Below, in pieces: positions 24,939-34,214 of a stretch of 64,000 nucleotides of DNA; position 1 is the first letter of the stretch; each line of letters starts with the position of its first letter. A program made the translations under genes and the position numbers. Below the pieces are notes generated by a model. It saw only the letters and a program-made list of their open reading frames with translations, made no database searches and had not been told where the DNA came from. This DNA is from Buddleja alternifolia (Eukaryota > Streptophyta > Magnoliopsida > Lamiales > Scrophulariaceae). The stretch covers positions 29,356,199 to 29,420,198 of the forward strand of contig CM033405.1 of NCBI GenBank assembly GCA_019426215.1. The letters are read 5' to 3'.

Positions 24939-26212
24939 ACGAGTAAAAAGGGCAAAGTGAACTAACCCTAAAACAAATAATATTTTATTTTTTGTATTCT
25001 TGAATGATATGATGATTACAAGATTAAATTTGATTTTTTCATGTGTTTAGATGGTATTTTCAGATGTGGAGATTTCATTCTTAATTCTTATGGGTCCCTA
25101 TAATTTTTAATATAGTTGGCGATTTGAATCTAATTAGTGGATTGCATGATTACTTCTTAACTACTCGCTCCGTATTAAAAATGATATCCCCATTGATTTT
25201 TCTTAAAAATTATTAAAAATCTAAAAATATTTTTTCCACAAAACAAAACACAACAAAAACGTTACATTTAAAAAATATTATGATTTTAATTTAATTTAGG
25301 ACTGTTGTCTATTATCCATTTATGAACTTATCTTTCTTGATTGCAGTTTTATGGTAAAAATGAATTCATTATATATTTTTCAGTTAAAATAGAGGATAAT
25401 TTAGTCATATTAAACAATAAATTAATACTTTTATAGCAAGAAATAAACAAAAGTGAAATAGTAAACATACTTTTTGGGACAAATAGACTATATTATTTAT
25501 CTTGTATTGAGATCGAAATGGAAAAAGTTTACCCAAACCTTGTTAGTCTAGTGGTATCAACTTCTATTTTTTGGTGAGAGTTCTTGAATTTAATTTCAAA
25601 CTATCACAAGTCATGACTTGTGTCTCCTCATCTAATTGTAAAAGAATTATCAGTTTTCACTTTTATTGGGGAATTTCTTAAGACTCCGTGTGGCCCATGA
25701 GCAAGAAATTATCAGTTCGGGTTTGGCCGGTCAAGGTATCCTTCTTCATTTAAACTTAAAATGAAAAAGTATTTTACTTTTTGTAATTTATTTACTAATC
25801 CCTCACCCAAAAAAAAAAGGAAAAAAAAAGAGTAACATGAGGTATTTTTTTCCAGGAATTACCTTTATTAAATGATGCACCAAAAACATTAACCAACATT
25901 ATTCACCGATGGAGTGGTTTCTATCAGTCAAATTTTCTGTAATATTTCCATATAACACTTCCTTTATGATAGCACATGCAAATTTGTGATAAGTGTATAC
26001 ATGTATGATTAGAATGTGGAGGTGAATTTTCAAATTTTTTTCCACAATACAAACTCACTCCACATTCAGCCTTTAGGTCGCTCGTGTATATACTTACCAT
26101 AAATCTATGCGTGTTGCACGAGAATGTTGAGAATTTTAAAAAAATAATACAAAAATAAATAGAAATTAAGAAAATAATACACAAAAAATTAGAGTATAGA
26201 AAATAGCACATT
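24939..26212. other. AT-rich intergenic DNA, possible Stowaway-type remnant
   Basis: No gene is supported. The phrase tactcgctccgtattaaaa at 25161-25179 resembles a Stowaway MITE end (tactccctccgtcc), and gggacaaatagactat at about 25476 could be its partner, but the match is weak. The minus-strand open frame at 25924-26328 crosses into the palindrome and is not gene-like. Confidence 0.35.
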
Positions 26213-26380
26213 CCGCGCTGACGTGGCGCGGAATCGGCCAGATTCCGCGCCACGTCAGCGCGGTATGCAAAATTTTTTTTTGTTAAAATTAACGGCCATT
26301 CCGTGCTTACGTGGCGCGGAATGGCCAATTTTTTTTTTAAAAAAAAATTAATCCCATTCCGCGCTCACGTGGCGCGGAAT
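26213..26380. repeat. GC-rich ACGT hairpin modules at the left end of the palindrome
   Basis: A perfect hairpin lies at 26213-26263: a 23-bp stem (26213-26235 against 26241-26263) with loop ggcca. Two further modules of the form attccgcgc-tNacgt-ggcgcggaat lie at 26298-26322 and 26356-26380. Each holds an ACGT core; the third reads cacgtgg, a G-box. They stand out sharply from AT-rich surroundings. Their role is unknown; they could be transposase sites, bZIP sites or RNA hairpins. Confidence 0.8.
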
Positions 26381-26399
26381 GGCAGTAATACCTCCTCGT

Positions 26400-27719
26400 G
26401 GCCCGAGACTCCTTTTCCTTTCTTCTTTCTTCTTTCTTCTTTCTTTCTTTCTTTCTTTTCATCTCTCTCTGTTTTTCTTCACCATCTTCACTTCTTCATC
26501 TTCACCATTTTCTTCAACTTAATTTTCATCATTCTCAACAATTCAAGGTAAGTTTTCTATATTGTTACTTTATAAAATATATAGAACCATTATATTTTCG
26601 AATTTTTGTGTAATTAATAAATTTAGGGTTTCAAAAATTGTATGAAATTTTTATGTAAATTTCGAATTTGATTTTAGTAATTTCGAATTTGCTTATGAAT
26701 TTGTGTAATTTTTCGAATTTATTGTGTATTTGGATTTGGGCTTTAGGTGTAATTTTAAATTTTTGTTGAATTTTATCAATTTAGTGTTTTAATTTGTGTA
26801 ATTTTTCGAATTTGAATTTGTTATGTATATTCGGATTTGGGCTTTAGGTGTAATTTCGAATTTTTGTTGAATTTTATCAATTTAGTGTTTTAATTTGTGA
26901 AATTTTGTTGTGTAATTTTTCGAATTTTTGTGTGATTTGGGCTTTATTTTTCGAATTTTTGTTGAATTTTATCAATTTAGTGTTTTAGTTTGTGGAATTT
27001 TGTTTTGTAATTGCGAATTTTTGTGAAATTGATCAATTTAGGAATTAAATTTTTGGAATTTTGCAATGTAATTTTGAATTTATGTTTTAGGTGTAATTTC
27101 GAATTTTTGGGAATTTATCAGTTTAGGTTTAAATTTGTGGAATTTTGTAGTGTAATTTTGGATTTAGGGTGTAGGTTTAATTTCGAATTGTTGTGGAATT
27201 CATCAATTGAGGTTAAAATTTGTGGAATTTTGTAGTTGAATTTTGAATTGTTGGTATAATTTTGATACTTTAGCTCTAATTTCGAATTGTTGGTATAATT
27301 TTGATTTAATTTGTTTATTTTTTATTTTTTAGCTCTAATTTTGAATTATCATGTTATTTTTAAATTGGTAGAAATATAAGGTTTAATTTTGAATTTTAAA
27401 ATATAATGTCAAATTATTAGTTATAATTTTAAATTTTTTATGTATACTTTAGGGTTTAGGAGGTATAATATCAATTTTAGGTGTAATTTTTAATTAGTAC
27501 GTTCAATATCAAATTTTAGGTATAATCTTGAATTTTTAGGTATAGTCTTGAACTTTTAGGTATAATTTCAAATTATAGATGTGTGGATTAATTTTGTCAC
27601 ATAATTTTATTTTTTTGTGATGTATGTGTTTGAGTTTATGAAATATTAATTTATATTATTCTAATTAGCTCAAGTATCGTTTTAATTGAAAATAATTTGT
27701 TATTTTATTTCAATGTAGG
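26400..27719 (+). promoter_or_regulatory. Leader and 5'UTR intron of the left-arm PMD gene
   Basis: A CT-rich leader (ttctttctt repeats) ends at attcaag|gtaagt (26547/26548). The intron runs to the acceptor caatgtag at 27711-27718, two bases before the ATG. The intron is built from degenerate repeats of phrases such as gtaatttcgaatttttg and ttatcaatttagtgtttt. A spliced CT-rich leader suggests this was once an expressed gene unit. Confidence 0.65.
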
Positions 27720-28840
27720 ATGGCGGAGGAGTTTATTGATCATATATATGGCCCGATAGACGTTAGTGTGTTGACCGGACAGTCAATTCATATGTCCGAA
27801 CGGGTTGGTGAGTCCCCCGATTTCGTGTTCCGTGCTAGACGGGCGGACAGTTCATATTTTAAGAGTGCTTATGGAAGGACCCCACATAACCGAGTTTTGT
27901 TAAAATTGCAACACATGGGGTTATATCGGGTATATAAGTTAGGGCCATGGACAAATGATATGGGTCTTGTAACGGCGCTAGTCGAGAGATGGCGACCGGA
28001 GACCAATACATTTCATTTCAGAACTGGAGAGGCTACGATTACTCTTCAGGATATTGCTATAATATTTGGTCTTCCAGTCGATGGTCGACCTCTAATAACG
28101 AATCGTGTTTTACATAGTTATGATGAGTGTGCAGCCTATATTTTGGAATATTTAGGGTTTCCAATGACTAGGCAGGATTTTTAAAAAAAAAGGGTTTCAA
28201 CTAAAAATCGCAAAAATTGTCACCCATGTGACCTCGACTGCTGGCCAAATCACCCCCGAATCTCATGAAATGCAAGTCGATCAGATAGCCCGTTGTTGGG
28301 CACTTATGTTTCTTGGCGTATTGTGTCCCAACAACACCGGAGATGTTGTCCCGGTGCTATGGTTGTCATTATTTGAAGATGTTAATGCAACAAACTCCTA
28401 TAGCTGGGGGAGTGGTGTGTTGGCATGGTTATACCGAGGGCTAAGCAAAGCCTGCATCATAGATCAGAGAAATATAGATGCTTGTGTGCCATTGTTACAG
28501 GTGGGTATAGTTTTGATTATTTAAATATTGTTATGTTATTTTTTATGATAATTCGTGATTTTTAATTATGCGTACATATTCATTAACAGATGTGGGCGTG
28601 GTCTAGAATTTTGGTTGTCAGACCCAGTAATGTTCCCCATCCAGTGACAGGAATTGATGAGCATGGTATTGCCCGAGCTCCTTATGGTGCACGGTAATTT
28701 ACTGATATTTTTATGAATTTTAATTAATTAACAAAAATTAATTAGGAAAATCTTATTTTTGTACTAATTGCGTGATTGATGTTTAAAGGTGGTATCGCCC
28801 TGTTACAAATGTAGAGTTGAGCGTAAGCGACAACAATGTC
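27720..28840 (+). pseudogene. Plant mobile domain (PMD, MAIN-like) gene, left copy, frameshifted and truncated
   Basis: Starting at the ATG two bases after the leader-intron acceptor, the frame reads 154 residues with PMD hallmarks: GLYRVYKLGPWTNDMGLVTA, LVERWRPETNTFHF and GEATITLQDIAIIFGLPVDG. It stops at TAA (28182-28184) in a T5A9 run. The homologous reading resumes in another frame (EMQVDQIARCWALMFLG... SYSWGSGVLAWLYRGL) to a splice donor at 28501, then exons at 28590-28693 (WAWSRILVVRP) and 28789-28840 (RWYRPVTN), and breaks at the palindrome centre. The PMD occurs in plant MAIN/MAIL proteins and in Mutator and Ty3/gypsy elements. The frameshift and lost 3' end make it non-functional as a protein. 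Confidence 0.85.
28811..28840. other. 30-nt spacer at the palindrome centre
   Basis: This is the only part of the element with no inverted partner. In the left-arm frame it encodes VELSVSDNNV, a natural continuation of the PMD exon, so the break that created the inverted copy lies inside the gene at 28840/28841. In RNA it would be the loop of the long hairpin. Confidence 0.85.
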
Positions 28841-29930
28841 ATTTGTAACAGGGCGATACCACCTTTAAACATCAATCACGCAATTAGTACAAAAATAAGA
28901 TTTTCCTAATTAATTTTTGTTAATTAATTAAAATTCATAAAAATATCAGTAAATTACCGTGCACCATAAGGAGCTCGGGCAATACCATGCTCATCAATTC
29001 CTGTCACTGGATGGGGAACATTACTGGGTCTGACAACCAAAATTCTAGACCACGCCCACATCTGTTAATGAATATGTACGCATAATTAAAAATCACGAAT
29101 TATCATAAAAAATAACATAACAATATTTAAATAATCAAAACTATACCCACCTGTAACAATGGCACACAAGCATCTATATTTCTCTGATCTATGATGCAGG
29201 CTTTGCTTAGCCCTCGGTATAACCATGCCAACACACCACTCCCCCAGCTATAGGAGTTTGTTGCATTAACATCTTCAAATAATGACAACCATAGCACCGG
29301 GACAACATCTCCAGTGTTGTTGGGACACAATACGCCAAGAAACATAAGTGCCCAACAACGGGCTATCTGATCGACTTGCATTTCATGAGATTCGGGGGTG
29401 ATTTGGCCAGCAGTCGAGGTCACATGGGTGACAATTTTTGCGATTTTTAGTTGAAACCCTTTTTTTTAAAAATCCTGCCTAGTCATTGGAAACCCTAAAT
29501 ATTCCAAAATATAGGCTGCACACTCATCATAACTATGTAAAACACGATTTGTTATTAGAGGTCGACCATCGACTGGAAGACCAAATATTATAGCAATATC
29601 CTGAAGAGTAATCGTAGCCTCTCCAGTTCTGAAATGAAATGTATTGGTCTCCGGTCGCCATCTCTCGACTAGCGCCGTTACAAGACCCATATCATTTGTC
29701 CATGGCCCTAACTTATATACCCGATATAACCCCATGTGTTGCAATTTTAACAAAATTCGGTTATGTGGGGTCCTTCCATAAGCACTCTTAAAATATGAAC
29801 TGTCCGCCCGTCTAGCACGGAACACGAAATCGGGGGACTCACCAACCCGTTCGGACATATGAATTGACTGTCCGGTCAACACACTAACGTCTATCGGGCC
29901 ATATATATGATCAATAAACTCCTCCGCCAT
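28841..29930 (-). pseudogene. Plant mobile domain (PMD, MAIN-like) gene, right copy, same break
   Basis: The mirror copy of the left gene on the minus strand: ATG at 29930, a 154-residue frame to a stop at 29466, a second block at 29127-29423, then shorter exon remnants ending at 28841. It has the same in-frame TAA, but the homopolymer is T8 (A8 on the coding strand) against A9 in the left arm. One residue differs in the first block (HNRIL instead of HNRVL). It lacks the codons in the spacer, so it is 30 nt shorter at the 3' end. It is as broken as its twin; the lesion probably predates the duplication. Confidence 0.85.
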
Positions 29931-31280
29931 CCTACATTGAAATAAAATAACAAATTATTTTCAATTAAAACGATACTTGAGCTAATTAGAATAATATAAA
30001 TTAATATTTCATAAACTCAAACACATACATCACAAAAAAATAAAATTATGTGACAAAATTAATCCACACATCTATAATTTGAAATTATACCTAAAAGTTC
30101 AAGACTATACCTAAAAATTCAAGATTATACCTAAAATTTGATATTGAACGTACTAATTAAAAATTACACCTAAAATTGATATTATACCTCCTAAACCCTA
30201 AAGTATACATAAAAAATTTAAAATTATAACTAATAATTTGACATTATATTTTAAAATTCAAAATTAAACCTTATATTTCTACCAATTTAAAAATAACATG
30301 ATAATTCAAAATTAGAGCTAAAAAATAAAAAATAAACAAATTAAATCAAAATTATACCAACAATTCGAAATTAGAGCTAAAGTATCAAAATTATACCAAC
30401 AATTCAAAATTCAACTACAAAATTCCACAAATTTTAACCTCAATTGATGAATTCCACAACAATTCGAAATTAAACCTACACCCTAAATTCAAAATTACAC
30501 TACAAAATTCCACAAATTTAAACCTAAACTGATAAATTCCCCAAAAATTCGAAATTACACCTAAAACATAAATTCAAAATTACATTGCAAAATTCCAAAA
30601 ATTTAATTCCTAAATTGATCAATTTCACAAAAATTCGCAATTACAAAACAAAATTCCACAAACTAAAACATTAAATTGATAAAATTCAACAAAAATTCGA
30701 AATTACACCTAAAGCCCAAATCCGAAATTACACAACAAATTCGAAAAATTACACAACAAAATTTCACAAATTAAAACACTAAATTGATAAAATTCAACAA
30801 AAATTCGAAATTACACCTAAAGCCCAAATCCGAATATACATAACAAATTCAAATTCGAAAAATTACACAAATTAAAACACTAAATTGATAAAATTCAACA
30901 AAAAATTAAAATTACACCTAAAACCCAAATCCGAAATTACACAATAAATTCGAAAAATTACACAAATTCATAAGCAAATTCGAAATTACTAAAATCAAAT
31001 TCGAAATTTACATAAAAATTCCATACAATTTTTGAAACCCTAAATTTATTAATTACACAAAAATCCGAAAATATAATGGTTCTATATATTTTATAAAGTA
31101 ACACTATAGAAAACTTACCTTGAATTGTTGAGAATGATGAAAATTAAGTTGAAGAAAATGGTGAAGATGAAGAAGTGAAGATGGTGAAGAAAAACCGAGA
31201 GAGATGAAAAGAAAGAAAGAAAGAAAGAAGGAAAGAAGAAAGAAGAAAGAAGAAAGGAGAAAGGAAAAAGGAGTCTCGGG
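29931..31280 (-). promoter_or_regulatory. Leader and 5'UTR intron of the right-arm PMD gene
   Basis: The mirror of 26400-27719. On the minus strand the leader ends at position 31119 (donor 'gtaagt', seen as aaacttac on the + strand at 31111-31118). The intron runs to the acceptor just before the ATG at 29930. The microsatellite at 31200-31265 is longer than on the left. The open frame at 31104-31577 on the minus strand is leader read as protein, not a gene. Confidence 0.65.
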
Positions 31281-31301
31281 CCACGAGGAGTCATTATTGC
31301 C

Positions 31302-31460
31302 ATTCCGCGCCACGTGAGCGCGGAATGGGATTAATTTAAAAAAAAAAAAAAAATTTGGCCATTCCGCGCCACGTAAGCGCGGAATGGCCGTTAATTTAAA
31401 AAAAAAAAAGTTTTTTGTATACCGCGCTGACGTGGCGCGGAATATGGCCGATTCCGCGCC
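31302..31460. repeat. GC-rich ACGT hairpin modules at the right end of the palindrome
   Basis: The mirror of the left-end modules: units at 31302-31326 and about 31359-31383, and a last hairpin starting near 31423. The last one is cut short: only the inner 10-11 bp of stem (ggcgcggaat against attccgcgcc) remain before unique sequence begins at 31461. The outer right end has therefore lost about 12 bp compared with the left. Confidence 0.75.
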
Positions 31461-31760
31461 GATCGTAAGATAAAAAGAAGTTCGAATAAAAGATGAAAAG
31501 GTAAATAGTTTGTTTGTGGCGATGGGGGAGCGCAGGTGGCATGGATTCCACAAAAGTGACCCGTCATCCTTGCCCATCTCCTTCCATCATGGGTGCGATG
31601 GCGACGCTCTCATTTATCAAAATTCCAAATAACATTCCAAAATTGCACGCAACTTCAAAAAGTACTTTTTCTTTTCTTACATTTTCGTTGGTTTGGGGTT
31701 TTAGGATTTAGTACCTTATTTGTCCAAAAAGTAGTAATGGGACTAGTGGGTAATGGACCA

Positions 31761-31806
<46 letters not shown>

Positions 31807-32918
31807 TTGATAATCGATCATTCATATTTGATTGACCAAACTAACCTTAACTTCATTATATATTCATTTTTGTGGCTTAGACTTTTCCTTTTCTTGGATA
31901 GTGTTAGTTTTTCAAGTCTTGATATAATCAAAATATGACTTAAATAAACTTTACTATAGTGAATTATGATTCTTACATCATTAACATTCGTGAAGTATGT
32001 AAATTTTCAAATAAATTCCTCGTGCTTACAATTATTTGTTAGTTTTTTTTTTCTTAACTTTGTTAAATTTTTGTCCGAATCAAATTATCTTCAAATCTCC
32101 CATAATTTCTTAATGAGAAGGAGTTTAATTTACTTTGTCCCCTTACGCTATAGAGTTCTTATATCACCCCCTTTAATTAAAATCTTCAAATGTTCTCCTA
32201 AACAATATTGATGCATGAGAATACCCTTGAATGTGTGCATAGAAATTTACTTTGCACCCCCTATTACAAAGCTATGATATTTACTCCCATCCCCCTACCA
32301 AATTGAACTAGTTTGACGGGAATTTCTAGAATAGATCGGGTTCAATGAAGTCGATCTATTCAAAACCACAGTGTGCTGAGTGACTTTTACTATTTTGTCT
32401 CTGCTTCCAATGGTGTATAGTGTACCGATCCTGTTGGACTTGGTGTGGAATAGAATCACCCCTAGTTTGACTCCATATTTTGTTCATTGATAACTTTAAT
32501 AAGTACAATCTTCAATTATATAAAATGATAAAATATAATTAGGATAGTATAAATTAGACATTAAATTTAAAATTGTCTGACATCATTTTGGCATTTATAC
32601 ACTTTTTTTTTTATCTATATCATACTTCTACCCTTTTAGGTATTGTTGTTTCACATTATTTATTGTCAGCATAAGATATTTTTTTAAATGAGATCATTTT
32701 AAAGTTAAATGACTATTATATTATATTGTTTCTTTTAGAAAGAATGTCATAGATTTACTCTATTTTCTTTTTGAAAAAACTTAGTTGTGTATATAAAGCA
32801 ATTAGCAATTAGAAGGAGAGCGAGACGAAATTTCTTGTCATTTTGTACTTCTAATTAGGTTGCACTTTGAAAAAAAAAAACAAAATTTTAGAATTATTTA
32901 CTTAATACCCATTGAACT
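31461..32918. other. AT-rich intergenic DNA with a TA microsatellite
   Basis: No gene is supported. A (TA)n tract lies at about 31763-31801, and the short open frames around it (31593-31938) only translate it as Tyr-Ile repeats. Around 32100-32300 there are phrases such as ctttgtcccctta and ctttgcaccccctatta, typical of decayed TIR elements, without clear ends. Confidence 0.4.
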
Positions 32919-32929
32919 ATGCTTGAAGG

Positions 32930-33065
32930 GGCCGTTCTATGCTGGTCTCGGCCCAACTCGGCCGTTGGATCCCCAAGTGGGGGGGGGGGGGTCATTTAGC
33001 AATTTAACCCCCCCCCCCCCACTTCTGATCCAACGGATTGGTCTCGGCTCAGCATAGAATTTCCC
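32930..33065. mobile_element. Fold-back MITE with poly-G and poly-C arms
   Basis: An exact 11-bp repeat, atgcttgaagg, flanks it at 32919-32929 and 33066-33076. The arms are inverted: gttctatgctggtctcggcc, then gttggatcc, then a run of about 12 G on the left; about 13 C, then gatccaacgg and gcatagaat on the right. The apex is only about 15 nt. The long G and C runs make the hairpin very stable and could also form a quadruplex. Confidence 0.75.
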
Positions 33066-33108
33066 ATGCTTGAAGGCCTTATTCACATAATAATATTAAC
33101 TATACAAT

Positions 33109-33298
33109 AATCAAGCCTCTTGACCTAGTGGTATAAGACTGTCACTGGGACAACGTGGGATCGATGCTGAAGCTCCCAGGATCGATTCCGGGCGTTGTCA
33201 AAATAATACTTGGCCAGCGGCAGCCACGCACCGCGAGCGAGGATTAGTCGAGGTGCGCAAAAGCTGGCCCGGACACACGTGGATAAACCAAAAAAAAA
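33109..33298 (+). mobile_element. tRNA-derived SINE, family A, copy 1
   Basis: It has a pol III A box (tagtggtataag at 33126-33137) and B box (ggatcgattcc at 33179-33189), a tRNA-unrelated body ending gtggataaacc, and an A-rich tail. The flanks attaactatacaat (33095-33108) and attaattatacaat (33299-33312) form a 14-bp target duplication with one mismatch. A second copy of the same family lies at 56912-57097 in the opposite orientation. The open frame 33125-33343 on the minus strand is not a gene. Confidence 0.85.
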
Positions 33299-33312
33299 AT
33301 TAATTATACAAT

Positions 33313-33887
33313 TAAAAGAAAGAACGAAGAAGTCAACGATCACTATTCAAGAGAAAAAATACGTTGGTGTAAAGTGAATCTAACCTATTTTCAAATTAAG
33401 AAAATCAGGGGATTTTGAGAATAATTTGATCTTTTCTGGACAAGAGCTTAACCGATTGAAACCGAGGATTAAAGTGCAACTAATAAATTTAACCATTTGC
33501 CTCTAAAATTTGGCATCTAAGGTGTACATACTGTCCTATTCAACTAAAATCCACCCAGATGGAAAGAGGGACAAAAGTGAATTGCAAACTAAATTTTATG
33601 AATAACATATTAACGTTTGATACTTTAAAAATCAATATAATACAAAAGTGAAATTACATCAACCAATATATTTGCAAAGAATTTGACCATATGAGGTACC
33701 CAACTTTTTCTACTTTTATTTGAGGCATATATTCATAGACTAGTAAGCATATGGGCAATATAACTCAAATGTTTATTAGTCTAGAGGTATCAACTTTCAT
33801 TTTTATGTGAAAGTATTGAGTTCAATTTTAGGTTGTCGCAAGTAGTGACTTTTCTCTTCTTATTCAGAATCTTATAGGGTCTGTATG
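33313..33887. other. AT-rich intergenic DNA
   Basis: No coding, RNA or clear transposon structure can be supported in this stretch between the SINE and the TCGAG-rich repeat. Confidence 0.4.
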
Positions 33888-34214
33888 TAGGGATGCAAAT
33901 GAATCGAGTCGAGTCGAACGAGTTGTTGTTCAAACTTGTTTGAATTACAATCGAGCTTCCAAATTTGTGATTGAGCTTGTTTCATTGTTAATCGAGCCGA
34001 ACTCAAACGAGCTTTAATCGAGTCGAACTCGAGTAATTTGATTTTTTTTACATATTTTTAGTATTTTTTACTAATCGAGTCGAGTTTCAAAACTTATCAA
34101 ACACAAAAAGTTGTTCAAATTTAGTTTGATATGTTAACTAACCGAACTCAAACGAGCTTTTAACGATCGATTTCGAGTTGAGTATCCAGTAGTTTAATTT
34201 GTCTTTCAGCCCTA
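33888..34214. mobile_element. TCGAG-rich dispersed element, copy 1
   Basis: A 327-bp element starting tagggatgcaaatgaatcga, dense in tcgag and gagct phrases. It is clearly homologous along its length to 61621-61945 in the same orientation (shared phrases ttgttcaaacttgtttga, ttttttactaatcga, tttgatatgttaa). The target duplication is unclear here (tctgtatg against tcaatatg). Composition and size match small hAT-type derivatives. Confidence 0.65.

Larger units (their letters stand above)
26225..31460. repeat. Giant palindrome: two arms of about 2.6 kb around a 30-nt spacer
   Basis: The left arm (26225-28810) and right arm (28841-31460) are reverse complements. By eye they differ at only a few single bases (for example the Val/Ile codon of the PMD frame, and an accgg/actgg change near 28338) and in the lengths of A/T runs and the GAAA/CTTT microsatellite, which makes the right arm 34 nt longer. 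The spacer 28811-28840 is single-copy and continues the coding frame of the left arm. Each arm holds the same ordered parts from outside in: GC-rich hairpins, CT-rich leader, 5'UTR intron and PMD exons. No target duplication was found at the ends. Confidence 0.95.

Noticed and set aside
25161..25492. Stowaway MITE
   Set aside because: Only one end resembles the consensus, and the partner and TA duplication are unconvincing; noted only as a possible remnant.
26225..31460. Ordinary transposon with long terminal inverted repeats
   Set aside because: The arms include the whole gene and meet at a 30-nt spacer, with no internal element sequence and no target duplication found at the outer ends. 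A standard TIR layout does not fit, although movement as a unit cannot be excluded.
31104..31835. Several open frames of 62-157 codons
   Set aside because: They lie in the CT-rich leader of the right-arm PMD unit and in a TA microsatellite, which give Phe/Leu/Ser and Tyr-Ile strings.
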